This document shows positions 16,753 through 26,669 of a stretch of DNA of 54,696 nt, in pieces; position 1 is the first letter of the stretch, and each line of letters opens with the position of its first letter. The DNA is from Vibrio ichthyoenteri ATCC 700023 (lineage in GTDB: Bacteria; Pseudomonadota; Gammaproteobacteria; Enterobacterales; Vibrionaceae), in assembly GCF_000222605.1 (NCBI RefSeq), contig NZ_AFWF01000018.1:1-54696 (forward strand). Direction: 5' to 3'. Made by a program: the position numbers and the translations under genes. Under the pieces are notes generated by a model that was not told the DNA's origin, made no database searches, and saw only the letters and a list, made by a program, of their open reading frames with translations.

Positions 16753-17370
16753 TTATTGTTTGATTAAGTAGTTAATAGTGTTAGCAATGCTGTCGATATT
16801 TTGGTGACCAGAAGTGATCACTTGGTATTTACCATTAATGATGAAGGTTGGTACGCCACTAATTTCACCTTTGGTGGTAATGTCATCTGCCAATTGCATT
16901 GCTTGGAATAGTTGAGCTTGTTGCTCTTCGTTTAAATCGTATGGAGAGACCAAATCACGACTATGGAACGCTTGGTCAATGGCCGCTTTACGTTGTGCGA
17001 TGGTTGAACCTTCGCCCATTTGCACGGCAGAAAACAGCTCAAGCATCATTTGGTGATCAGGTTTGTGACCAATCTGCATTTCTGCTGCGTAGTAAATCAT
17101 TGCGCCAATTTGTGCGCTTTCGTTAAAAGTCACATGAATTTTGCCAATGCTTTGATCGATCAAGCTTTCAAGCTTTGGAATTTCCGCTTCCATTTTTCCA
17201 CAGTGACCACAATTCAAAGAAAAGACTTCTGTCACTTGTGGGATTCGGAATGTAGAGAGGTTAGCAGGCAATTTAGAATACTGCTGGCCTTCAACAGGTA
17301 CTGAGTTGTCAGAGCAACCCGCTAAGACAGCAGATGCACCGAGCAAAAATAGCGTGATCAATTTTTTCAT
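16753..17370 (-). CDS. DsbA-like thiol-disulfide lipoprotein with CGHC active site
   Basis: 205 residues. Signal with lipobox LAGC (Cys19), then a thioredoxin-fold domain with a helical insert. The active site is Cys54-Gly-His-Cys57, and the cis-proline loop is GVPTF. Classical DsbA has CPHC; CGHC is the dipeptide of eukaryotic PDI, which usually makes the enzyme less oxidising. It should act on disulfides in the periplasm while anchored to a membrane. The first gene of a two-gene operon with the FKBP isomerase. Start at 17370 lacks a strong ribosome site but fits the signal sequence. Confidence 0.88.
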   Translation of the reverse strand: MKKLITLFLLGASAVLAGCSDNSVPVEGQQYSKLPANLSTFRIPQVTEVFSLNCGHCGKMEAEIPKLESLIDQSIGKIHVTFNESAQIGAMIYYAAEMQIGHKPDHQMMLELFSAVQMGEGSTIAQRKAAIDQAFHSRDLVSPYDLNEEQQAQLFQAMQLADDITTKGEISGVPTFIINGKYQVITSGHQNIDSIANTINYLIKQ

Positions 17371-17590
17371 AAGAGTTTCTCGTTACGTGCGCGGCAATAG
17401 CGCATTTAAAGTGAGTCGATTTTACCGTTAAGTTAGGATTTAACAAACGGTTATAACTTGAGAGTAGCAATTTCTAACAAGTTAGCGGTAGAAGTATGCA
17501 GTTATGACAAAAAAAGCGACGGTTGCGATAAAAATGGGCGGAAATAATTATTTTTAACGATTCAATCTAAAGAAATTGCTGAGAGAGACG

Positions 17591-17620
17591 ATATAAATCG
17601 TATAGGTAATCGATTTATAT
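17591..17620. promoter_or_regulatory. Perfect 10-bp inverted repeat just before the OmpA-like gene
   Basis: ATATAAATCG (17591-17600) and CGATTTATAT (17611-17620) are exact reverse complements 10 bp apart, ending 9 nt before the start codon. It may be an operator or an RNA hairpin covering the ribosome site. Confidence 0.5.
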
Positions 17621-17629
17621 GGTACGCAG

Positions 17630-18244
17630 ATGAGAGTAGTAGCCCTAAGTATGTTATTAGCCTTAACCGGCTGTGGTTCACTACCTGAAAACATACTCAA
17701 CGACAACATGTTATCAATCGCTCCGCAAGGTGATCACGAGGTAATGCACCCTGAATGGGGTAAAGCCACCTTGCAACCAAAATCAGACGTTCAAGGTCCG
17801 TATGGCGAAAAAAATGCTTATCAGCCGCATTCATTGGAAAGCTTTCTGGCGAAACATAATTTAACCTATGAAGTGTTGCCAGGCGATTATAAAATGGTCA
17901 AGTTGGTCGATACAATTAAATTCAACACGGGTTCATCGCAAGTATCCAATCAATCAGCTTATTGGCTTGATGTGATAGCTCGCTATGTCGCGTCTCAACC
18001 GGGTATTGATGTTGTTATTGATGGGCATGCAGATAGCACCGGTAGCCCACAATTTAATGACAAGCTTTCCGTTAAGCGTGCTGATGCCGTTAAACAATCA
18101 TTGGTCAACAATCATGTGGATAAGCGTTCGATATTCACTCGAGGGTATGGTGAAGCTGAACCAGCCTGCAACAATAAAACGGCACAAGGTAAAGCGTGCA
18201 ATCGCCGTGCAGAAGTTTTGTTTATTTTGTCGGCTGAATATTAG
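17630..18244 (+). CDS. OmpA-family peptidoglycan-binding lipoprotein
   Basis: 204 residues. Lipoprotein signal with lipobox LTGC, a linker of about 70 residues, and a C-terminal OmpA-like domain (about residues 90-204), with TIKFNTGSSQVS, VVIDGHADSTGS, LSVKRADAVKQSL and GYGEAEPACNN...CNRRAEVLF. Such proteins tie the outer membrane to peptidoglycan; the Asp and Arg used for binding diaminopimelate are present. The Cys pair in the C-terminal part may form a disulfide. Not the main Pal gene, since no tol genes are near. The ribosome site is poor and overlaps a strong inverted repeat. Confidence 0.88.
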   Translation: MRVVALSMLLALTGCGSLPENILNDNMLSIAPQGDHEVMHPEWGKATLQPKSDVQGPYGEKNAYQPHSLESFLAKHNLTYEVLPGDYKMVKLVDTIKFNTGSSQVSNQSAYWLDVIARYVASQPGIDVVIDGHADSTGSPQFNDKLSVKRADAVKQSLVNNHVDKRSIFTRGYGEAEPACNNKTAQGKACNRRAEVLFILSAEY

Positions 18245-18274
18245 CCAAACAGTTCTCATCCTTACTATTTAAAT

Positions 18275-18308
18275 CGAGAATAGCGATGTTATCGCTATTC
18301 TCGTTTTT
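18275..18308 (+). terminator. Intrinsic terminator after the OmpA-like gene
   Basis: CGAGAATAGCGAT, loop GTT, ATCGCTATTCTCG, then TTTTT: a 13-bp perfect stem. Confidence 0.93.
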
Positions 18309-18354
18309 GTATCTGCCTATAATTAGCAGCAAGAGAAGCCAATAGGAAAGATAC

Positions 18355-19863
18355 GTGGCGGTACAACCGAAATATATAGTCGCACTAGATCAAGGCACAA
18401 CAAGTTCACGGGCGATAGTGTTCGACTATCAAGGCGTTATTGTTAGTGATGCACAGCGTGAGTTTAAGCAAATTTACCCACAAGCGGGATGGGTAGAGCA
18501 TGATCCGCTCGAGATTTATGCTAGCCAAAGTGCCACCTTAACTGAGGCCTTAGCCAAAGTTGGAATTCACGGCGATGAAATTGCGGCGATAGGGATCACC
18601 AATCAACGTGAAACGACGATTGTCTGGAATAAACTGACCGGTAAACCTGTTTACAATGCCATCGTATGGCAATGTCGTCGTACTACATCTGTTTGCGACA
18701 AATTGACGGCATCCGGTGCTCAAATTACCGTCAAGAATAAGACTGGTTTGGTGCTAGATCCTTATTTTTCAGCGACAAAAATTCAGTGGATTTTGGACAA
18801 TGTTGAGGGCGCACGTGAACAGGCAGATAAAGGAGAACTGCTATTTGGCACGATTGACAGTTGGTTAATTTGGAACATGACCGAAGGCCGAGTGCATGCG
18901 ACCGACTATACGAACGCATCGCGTACCATGCTGTTCAATATTGACGATAGAGTATGGGACGAAGAGTTACTGACGCTCTTTGGCGTACCTAAATCGATGC
19001 TACCAGAGGTTCGCTCATCTGCTGCACACTATGGTGAAGCCAATATTGGTGGATACTCAATTCCTATTTTTGGCGTAGCAGGGGATCAACAAGCTGCATT
19101 GTTTGGTCAAGAGTGTACACAAGCCGGTCAAGCCAAAAATACTTATGGTACCGGTTGTTTCTTACTGATGAATACCGGCCTCAAGCGCGTTGATTCAACC
19201 CATGGTCTGTTGACGACTCTAGCCTGTGACGCATTAGGCGAGCCGAGCTATGCTTTAGAAGGTTCAGTCTTCATGGGGGGGGCGTCAATCCAGTGGCTAC
19301 GTGATGAGCTAAAACTCATTGATTCTGCTCAGCAATCTGAAACGATGGCAAGAAAGGTAAATAGCGCTAATGGTGTTTATGTCGTACCAGCCTTTACAGG
19401 TTTGGGCGCGCCATATTGGGATGCCCACGCGAGGGGGACCATCGTCGGGTTGACTCGGGGCGTTAACGCCAATCATATTGTGAGAGCCACTTTAGAGAGC
19501 ATTGCCTATCAATCTAAAGACGTATTAGATGCGATGCAAGCCGATTCTGGTTTGATGTTAGCGCATTTGAAAGTCGATGGTGGCGCGGTTCAAAATGATT
19601 TTTTGATGCAATTTCAAGCCGATGTCCTTGGAACGCCAGTGCTGCGTCCGCAAGTGAGTGAATTGACCGCTCTAGGTGCAGCTCGTCTTGCTGCGCTAGG
19701 TAGTAAAGCTTGGGATAACTTGCAAAGTATCAACAGCCAAAGTACCCCTATTGATGTTTTTAACCCTAGCCAAGATGAGCAGAAACAGACTAGTCGATAC
19801 AAAGGGTGGAAACGAGCAGTCAAGTGTGCGCAGATGTGGGCATCGTTGGAAGATGATGAGTAA
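18355..19863 (+). CDS. glpK: Glycerol kinase GlpK
   Basis: Phosphorylates glycerol to sn-glycerol 3-phosphate with ATP in the cytoplasm. 502 residues, same as E. coli. FGGY-kinase landmarks: [15 protein letters not shown] at the N-terminus (phosphate loop), [25 protein letters not shown], and the C-terminal [18 protein letters not shown] start at 18355, with AGGAAAG 5-6 nt upstream. No glpF or glpR gene is adjacent; the matching dehydrogenase glpD is about 7 kb away on the other strand. It follows a strong terminator and so needs its own promoter. Confidence 0.96.
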   Translation: MAVQPKYIVALDQGTTSSRAIVFDYQGVIVSDAQREFKQIYPQAGWVEHDPLEIYASQSATLTEALAKVGIHGDEIAAIGITNQRETTIVWNKLTGKPVYNAIVWQCRRTTSVCDKLTASGAQITVKNKTGLVLDPYFSATKIQWILDNVEGAREQADKGELLFGTIDSWLIWNMTEGRVHATDYTNASRTMLFNIDDRVWDEELLTLFGVPKSMLPEVRSSAAHYGEANIGGYSIPIFGVAGDQQAALFGQECTQAGQAKNTYGTGCFLLMNTGLKRVDSTHGLLTTLACDALGEPSYALEGSVFMGGASIQWLRDELKLIDSAQQSETMARKVNSANGVYVVPAFTGLGAPYWDAHARGTIVGLTRGVNANHIVRATLESIAYQSKDVLDAMQADSGLMLAHLKVDGGAVQNDFLMQFQADVLGTPVLRPQVSELTALGAARLAALGSKAWDNLQSINSQSTPIDVFNPSQDEQKQTSRYKGWKRAVKCAQMWASLEDDE

Positions 19864-19904
19864 GCTGAGCACGTTATACGGATGTTGTTAGTTTTAAAAC
19901 AGGG

Positions 19905-19934
19905 AGAGTAAGTTGGTTTTGATACACTTACTCT
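19905..19934. repeat. 9-bp inverted repeat between glpK and the small membrane protein gene
   Basis: AGAGTAAGT (19905-19913) pairs with ACTTACTCT (19926-19934) across 12 nt. No T-tract follows; probably a 3'-end hairpin shared by the convergent genes. Confidence 0.45.
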
Positions 19935-19955
19935 GCTTGCTGGCCAGCTCATCGC

Positions 19956-20189
19956 TTAAAAAAGACGCTTAGCGCGATGCATTTTGAGTAGAAAATAAAC
20001 GTTCACGCAGGCAATAAAACCATTGGTTAATACCACTGGCCATGAGTCGATCATCAATCCGTAAGCGGTGAACAGGGCACAGCCAAAAAAGTTAATGACA
20101 CGTAACTTGATGATGTCTTTCATCGTCAGTGACAGCGCGACCATGATTGAAGCGGCGTATCCTAAAAGTTCGACTCCGTTAAAGTCCAT
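19956..20189 (-). CDS. Small three-helix membrane protein, YgjV/SemiSWEET-like
   Basis: 77 residues with three predicted membrane helices (about residues 8-22, 30-48 and 50-68) and a short basic C-terminus (KMHRAKRLF). Size and topology match a single repeat of the PQ-loop/SWEET type and one half of YgjV-like proteins, though I see no PQ dipeptide. A dimer forming a small-molecule transporter is a possible role by analogy only. It is convergent with glpK. The start codon is supported by the frame; a ribosome site is weak. Function unknown. Confidence 0.6.
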   Translation of the reverse strand: MDFNGVELLGYAASIMVALSLTMKDIIKLRVINFFGCALFTAYGLMIDSWPVVLTNGFIACVNVYFLLKMHRAKRLF

Positions 20190-20497
20190 CGGTTAACCCT
20201 CATAATGTTGTTGTGATGCGTTGTGTCGTTATTGGCAACTGTTGCACGTAAGAAAATCGAGTGTTCGATATTTTTCATTACATTGACAGATGCTTATTGT
20301 ATTTAACAAAAGGATAGCAGCGACAAAACTGTGATTAAACCCCAATAGGAAGAAGATTGAAGGTTAGCGATTACGCAAACGGTTGGGGAGAGGGGGCTAT
20401 GCAACGAAGTGTTAACGATAGGAATAAAAAAAAGCCCACATATTCAATGTGAGCTCATCGCTATTTGACCGAATAAGGCCAAGTAAGAGGCAATAAA
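20190..20497. other. Intergenic region between the small membrane protein and yeeX genes
   Basis: About 300 bp. The left part should hold the promoter of the membrane protein gene, and the right end holds the yeeX terminator (20426-20454). A partial PurR/CytR-like word, ACGCAAACGGTT near 20375, is too incomplete to call. No gene seen. Confidence 0.45.
20426..20454 (-). terminator. Intrinsic terminator after yeeX
   Basis: Read on the - strand: GCTCACAT, loop TGAAT, ATGTGGGC (one mismatch), then eight T. Confidence 0.82.
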
Positions 20498-20818
20498 TTA
20501 CTTCTTAACGCCTTTTTGAACTTGTTTATCAGCTTCCGTTAGCTCGCGAATGCGACGGCTGATGTCACGACGTTCTTTTGAGATTTCAGCGCTTTTGATG
20601 ATGTGGTCATCAACACGATCTTCGTAATCCGCTTTCATGTTTTTGATGATAGCAACGATTTCATCATGAGACATGTCTGCAACGATGTAATCCATCAAGT
20701 TTTCTAGTAAGTCTACACGCTTACGGTTATCACGAACTTTCTTCTCGTTATCAATAAGCTCACGTTTTAACTTATTCTTACGACGCGCTTGAGATACGAT
20801 TTCAAATACACCACTCAT
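20498..20818 (-). CDS. yeeX: DUF496 family protein, YeeX type
   Basis: 106 residues, highly charged, almost all helix and likely coiled coil. It aligns along its length with E. coli Yee[21 protein letters not shown], then [26 protein letters not shown]-like sequence (here [20 protein letters not shown]). Nucleoid association has been reported for YeeX-type proteins; its job here is not known. ATG at 20818 is preferred because AGGA lies 9 nt upstream; the ATG at 20827 directly abuts that site. Monocistronic, with its own terminator. Confidence 0.88.
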   Translation of the reverse strand: MSGVFEIVSQARRKNKLKRELIDNEKKVRDNRKRVDLLENLMDYIVADMSHDEIVAIIKNMKADYEDRVDDHIIKSAEISKERRDISRRIRELTEADKQVQKGVKK

Positions 20819-21008
20819 AGGTTCCATTCCTAGTTTTAACGTTAACTGGCAACGATTAAATCATAACAGAGCAAGGGTTTACAGTACTAAGATCAATCAT
20901 TTTGGCAACTTGGTGGTTTTATCAGCAATTCGTTTCGAGAGAGATTGAGCCGATGGCTGGAACGATATATTATTTTGTAAAGTCACTTGAATGATAACGT
21001 GTTGAATT

Positions 21009-21203
21009 ATGCGAAATTCCGACATTATTTTACCGAAGGTTGAAGCAATATCAGATGAAACGCGCAGTAAAAAGCTGCTTAAAGCGTACATATTTGAAAG
21101 AACACTGCAGGAAATCACTGAGGTAGAGCTAAATCGCGCTAAAATTGTCATTATTGATGAAAACGGCAATATGAAGCGAGTGCCACTCTTGGCAGAACAC
21201 TGA
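21009..21203 (+). CDS. Small hypothetical protein upstream of yceH
   Basis: 64 residues, mixed charged, no membrane segment. I do not recognise the family. The sequence MRNSDIILPKVEAISDETRS leads into a helical middle and ends in a beta-like segment (AKIVIIDENGNMKRVPLL). It lies 33 nt ahead of the yceH gene on the same strand and may be its operon partner. Codon use looks like that of its neighbours, which supports a real gene. The ribosome site is weak, so the start is uncertain. Confidence 0.6.
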   Translation: MRNSDIILPKVEAISDETRSKKLLKAYIFERTLQEITEVELNRAKIVIIDENGNMKRVPLLAEH

Positions 21204-21236
21204 TTCATATCAAATTTAAAATAATAAGGAAATATT

Positions 21237-21893
21237 ATGAATATTGAGCTATCCCCGATTGAAGCAAGAGTGATTGGTTGCCTAATCGAAAAAGAAGTCA
21301 CGACACCTGACTATTATCCTCTTACGCTCAATAGTTTAACCGCTGCCTGCAATCAAAAAAGCAATCGTGAGCCTGTATTACAACTGAGTGACCTTGACGT
21401 TCAACAAGCCATTGATAGCTTAATGTCGCGCCGTTTAGTGAGTGATGAAAGCAGTTTCAATAGCCGTGCAAACAAATACCAACATCGTTTTTGCAATACC
21501 GAGTTCGGCGATCTTAAATTAAGTAAGCAAGAGAAAGGGATTGTCTGCTGTCTGTTGTTACGCGGTGCGCAAACGCCTGGGGAAATCAGAACCCGAACCA
21601 ACCGACTGGCTGAGTTTAATGATGTTAAAGAGGTTGAAGCGCTACTAGAAAAAATGGCGAATGCTGAAACAGGCGCTCTAGTGGTCAAATTGCCGCGTGA
21701 AGCCGGAAAACGTGAATCTCGCTACCAGCATTTATTTAGTGGTGATGTTGATATTGATGCGTTGGCGGCAATGACTACTGCCAATACAGGTCAATCAGCT
21801 AACGCACGTATCATCGAGTTGGAAGCGGAAGTTGTGGCATTAAAAGCCGAGATTATCGAACTGCGTTCAGCTCTTGAAGAATTGAATGGCTAG
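21237..21893 (+). CDS. yceH: YceH family protein (DUF480)
   Basis: 218 residues. The N-terminal half begins [20 protein letters not shown], followed by [20 protein letters not shown], the hallmark of YceH/DUF480 proteins, which have tandem winged-helix folds. The C-terminus ends in a coiled coil (about residues 190-217). Its biological role is not established. AAGGA lies 8 nt before the ATG. The next gene overlaps its end by 8 nt, so the two are translated together. Confidence 0.9.
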   Translation: MNIELSPIEARVIGCLIEKEVTTPDYYPLTLNSLTAACNQKSNREPVLQLSDLDVQQAIDSLMSRRLVSDESSFNSRANKYQHRFCNTEFGDLKLSKQEKGIVCCLLLRGAQTPGEIRTRTNRLAEFNDVKEVEALLEKMANAETGALVVKLPREAGKRESRYQHLFSGDVDIDALAAMTTANTGQSANARIIELEAEVVALKAEIIELRSALEELNG

Positions 21894-22209
21894 CGATACG
21901 TCAACCCATTGGAGCGTGTATTTTGTTCGTATGCGCTCTAATCGACTCTATTGCGGGATCACCACGGATGTAGAACGTCGATTTAAACAGCATTGCACGG
22001 GGACTGGTGCAAAAGCGTTGAAAGGGCAAGGACCACTGGTATTAGCGTGGTTTCACCCTGCCGGTAATGATCGTAGCATCGCATCTAAATTAGAGTATAG
22101 CTTAAAACAAATAAGTAAAGCGCAGAAAGAGGCGTTGATCTGCGGTGAAATCGCGCTTAAAGAGGTGATCAGTCAGGAATATTATGCGCAGATTACCCGC
22201 GCAAATTAA
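21886..22209 (+). CDS. yhbQ: GIY-YIG nuclease superfamily protein, YhbQ type (UPF0213)
   Basis: 107 residues. A single GIY-YIG domain: [28 protein letters not shown], with the GIY-YIG variants VYF and CGI, the conserved Arg of VERRF, and KALKGQGPL. Similar to E. coli YhbQ over its whole length. Such stand-alone domains are thought to be nucleases acting on DNA or RNA; the substrate here is unknown. It starts inside the last codons of yceH, an 8-nt overlap that implies coupled translation. Confidence 0.9.
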   Translation: MASDTSTHWSVYFVRMRSNRLYCGITTDVERRFKQHCTGTGAKALKGQGPLVLAWFHPAGNDRSIASKLEYSLKQISKAQKEALICGEIALKEVISQEYYAQITRAN

Positions 22210-22281
22210 AAAATGTATTACCATTATAAAGTGAATAAAATTCGAATGGATTGGCATTGCATCAGTCCACCAAATTGCTAG

Positions 22282-23396
<1,115 letters not shown>

Positions 23397-23397
<1 letters not shown>

Positions 23398-25946
23398 TGA
23401 AAATGTGGCAGAAGCGAAACGGTAAACACCAACTCGCGACCTTATTAACGCATTCAATCTTTCTTACCATTGGCGTGCTTACTTTGGTGGTTTTGTTGCA
23501 AAACTACCAAGTAAACCGCCAGGTCGTCACCCAAGAGGTTGCTCGCTCAAAGCAACAGACATCAAGCTTGATTCAGGAAATATTTACCTTCAGGCTCGAG
23601 TCGATCGAAATCCAACAAGACAGTTACAGCCGTAGTTTGTCTTTGGTTGACTCTATGCGTGGCGAGAATCGCGAAAATATTAGCCTGTTTTTTAATGGTA
23701 TTGACCAAATTGACCCAGACCTGTCGCCTGATTTTCGCTTTATTAGCGCGAACGAAAATATGATCTGGAACGATGAAAATCATCGTTTTTACGGCATCGA
23801 AGATGAGCAATTGATGGAGATTAGTGACGACCTTGTAACGGGGAGTGATTGGTACATATCGCAAACCCCATCAGCGATGGGAATGCGTTATCTGATGATC
23901 CGGCGTACGTCTTTGATTGCGATGAATAACGGCGAGGTCGTGGGCGATCTTTATGTTGGCATTGTGCTAAACAACAACTTTTCTCTTGTTCGTGCGTTAT
24001 TGGATGGTAGTAACGTTGATGAAGTGGTACTAGCGGTAGGCAGTGAAATTATCGCGAGTAGCTTGAAAACCAACACTCGGCATATCCGATGGTTGGAAGA
24101 GTATTCACCGCAACTAAACGCAAGTAATTATATGGTGTCGCGTGTTGATCTAACCATCAACAGCGTTGCGACGTTTATCTCTGTATACACAATTCAAGAC
24201 AATTCTCATATTGCGTTGCTCATGCAAGGCCATTATTTATGGGTAGCGGTGGCACTGTTCGTGATTGTTCTGATTGCGTTATATAGCCGATTCTGGCTCG
24301 GGCAAAGGGTATCAAAAGAGCTAAATCACTTAATGATCTATACCGAGCAAAGCATTGAAGCTAAGCAAGTTAAGTTGTTTGAAGGCTCTGAGATTGCTGA
24401 ATTCAATAAAATTGGCCAATCATTTCAACGTTCCTTTAAAAGGTTACGCGAACAAGAGAAGCAATTTGCTGACCTATTCAACTATTCATTGTCGCCAATA
24501 ACCTTGTGGGATACCTCAGGGCAACTATTACGAATGAATCCTGCCGCAGAGCGAACATTTTGTAAGAGTGATGAACTTTATCAATTGCTATTAGATAAGC
24601 TAGTGCCACAGATACGCATGGCAGCGAATGGCGCTTCACTCACTGGGATCAATATAGCGATTAGCGACAACACTTATCGTTGGAATTTTTCCCCAATTAT
24701 TATCGATAATCAAACGCGACATATTATGGCGCAAGGACAGGACGTCACCAGTTTTGTTGAAGCGGAACGTCAAAGTAAAATGGCGCGTGAAGAAGCAGAA
24801 GAGTTAGCAAGGATCAGAGCAGACTTCTTAGCCAGAATGAGCCATGAATTACGCACCCCGCTCAATGGTATTCTTGGTGTCTCGCAGCTGCTAAAAACGA
24901 AGCTAAGCAAAGAAAACGATATTGAACATATGGATGTCTTAGTTAATAGCGGAGAACACCTGCTTGCTGTTCTGAACGATATTCTCGACTTTTCGAAAAT
25001 AGAGCAGGGTAAGTTTCATATTCAGCGTCGCGATTTTCGCTTATATGAAGTGGTCAACACCATTGAGAAAACCTATCGACCACTTTGTCTGGAAAACAAT
25101 GTCTTATTCACAATGGCGAGTAACATTGATGCGGGACAGCTGGTGTGCAGCGACCAAATTCGCCTGAATCAAATCATGTTTAACTTAGTAAGCAATGCGG
25201 TTAAATTTACCCACACAGGCACAATCAACGTTAGCCTAAACCTAGTCGGTGACGGTGAAGATTGCACTTTGGATGTCACGGTTGAAGATTCTGGTATTGG
25301 TATCGATAGCGCGCGGCTAAGTCATATTTTTGAGCCCTTTGTACAGGCAGAAACAACCACGACTCGTGAGTATGGCGGCAGTGGCTTGGGACTTGCGATT
25401 GTTTACAGTTTAGTTGAATTGCTAGATGGCTCAATCTGGGTTGAGAGTGAGATTGGTGTTGGCACTCGCTTCAACATTACCTTACCGATGACACTATTGA
25501 AAGATGAAGCGAGTCCGGTTGATAGCCAACTGTTAGAGCCGCCAGAAACCTTGTTTGATCGGGCGCTAGAAGTATTGCTCGTGGAAGACAATCATACCAA
25601 TGCTTATATCGCGCGTGCGTTTTGTGAAAAATACGGCATGAAGGTAACTTGGGTACAAGATGGCTATAACGCTGTGGATCACTTAAAACACAATCCAAGT
25701 CTTGATTTAGTTTTGATGGATAACCAATTACCAAGTTTGGGTGGCATTGAAACAACCCAAATCATCCGTGACGAACTACTTTCGTCAGTTCCGATTTTTG
25801 CTTGTACTGCTGACGGTATGCATGACACTCGACGTGCCTTTATTAATGCCGGAGCCAATTACGTTATTGTTAAACCTATTAAAGAAAGTGCGTTAAACAA
25901 GGCGTTTATTCATTATCGAGATCACTTCTACCATTCTCCTGTTTAA
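23397..25946 (+). CDS. luxQ: AI-2 hybrid sensor kinase/phosphatase LuxQ
   Basis: Inner-membrane two-component sensor that sends the AI-2 signal through LuxU to LuxO. 849 residues: first membrane helix about 15-35, a periplasmic PAS-like domain that holds LuxP (to about 275), second helix about 277-300, a cytoplasmic PAS region, histidine kinase with His483 in MSHELRTPLNG, an ATPase domain with SGIGID and GGSGLGLAI, and a C-terminal receiver with Asp775 (VLMDNQLP). There is no Hpt domain, as expected since LuxU does that job. It overlaps luxP by one base and the convergent PilZ gene by four. Confidence 0.98.
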
Positions 25947-26602
25947 AGTGGTGTGGCTAAGAAGGATTTTTCGAGCAACGCGTGTTTAAAATCGCTACTT
26001 AATTCGATCGCTTGGTCAAATTTGATTCCGAGTTTATGACCTTGTAGGGTCTTATCGATGCTGACGATGGAATAGGCTAAGTTGGTTGGCAAAAATGAGG
26101 AAAACTCGCAGTTGATCTCTAAATCGCTTTCCATGGAGAGGCTGTTTTCACCGCTGATATACAAGGCGCAACCTGTGATTGAAAAATCGACCATGGTCGC
26201 GTCATAGGAGACGGTATTTGAGACGACTTGTACTGGTATATCAATAGGGTAGCGTTCATGATTTCGGATTGGTTTAGATGCAAAATGTTGCGGCATACGA
26301 ATCAATAACAGCCCCGTGGGAGAACTGATACTGGCGAGAACCGAACTCTTAAAGGCAATGATATGCCCAAGCTTGGAGTGAGTTATCGCGCGTATGACGA
26401 CGGAAACATTATTGAGCTGCCGCATGACTAACACTTCTTGAGATTTTTTAGGAAACTCAATAATCATGTACTGGCCTAGTTTACAACCGATGTAATCAGC
26501 ATTGAACGAATGGAGGTCGTTAGGACCAAATTCAAGATTGACCGATAGCTTAAGCCCGGCGGTTAAAAATGGTATCAGTTGCTCAACGTTGTTTTGTGGC
26601 AT
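25943..26602 (-). CDS. plzE: PilZ domain protein, PlzE type
   Basis: 219 residues from the ATG at 26602. The N-terminal half is a YcgR-like beta domain. The PilZ domain follows at about residues 105-210 and has both consensus motifs for cyclic di-GMP, RNHER (R-x3-R) and DFSITG (D-x-S-x2-G). It lies tail to tail with luxQ, the same arrangement as V. cholerae VCA0735 (PlzE), hence the name. A role in linking c-di-GMP to motility or biofilm is inferred from the family. A TTG start at 26611 is possible; neither start has a strong ribosome site. Confidence 0.88.
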   Translation of the reverse strand: MPQNNVEQLIPFLTAGLKLSVNLEFGPNDLHSFNADYIGCKLGQYMIIEFPKKSQEVLVMRQLNNVSVVIRAITHSKLGHIIAFKSSVLASISSPTGLLLIRMPQHFASKPIRNHERYPIDIPVQVVSNTVSYDATMVDFSITGCALYISGENSLSMESDLEINCEFSSFLPTNLAYSIVSIDKTLQGHKLGIKFDQAIELSSDFKHALLEKSFLATPL

Positions 26603-26669
26603 AGTCAACAAAGGTGCAGGAATGAGAAGCCAAATACTATAGCGCTGAATCTCAACAAGTTGAATAGTC

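Noticed and set aside
20370-20390. PurR/CytR-like word ACGCAAACGGTT
   Set aside because: Only the left half fits a PurR site and no purine gene is near; it is likely chance.
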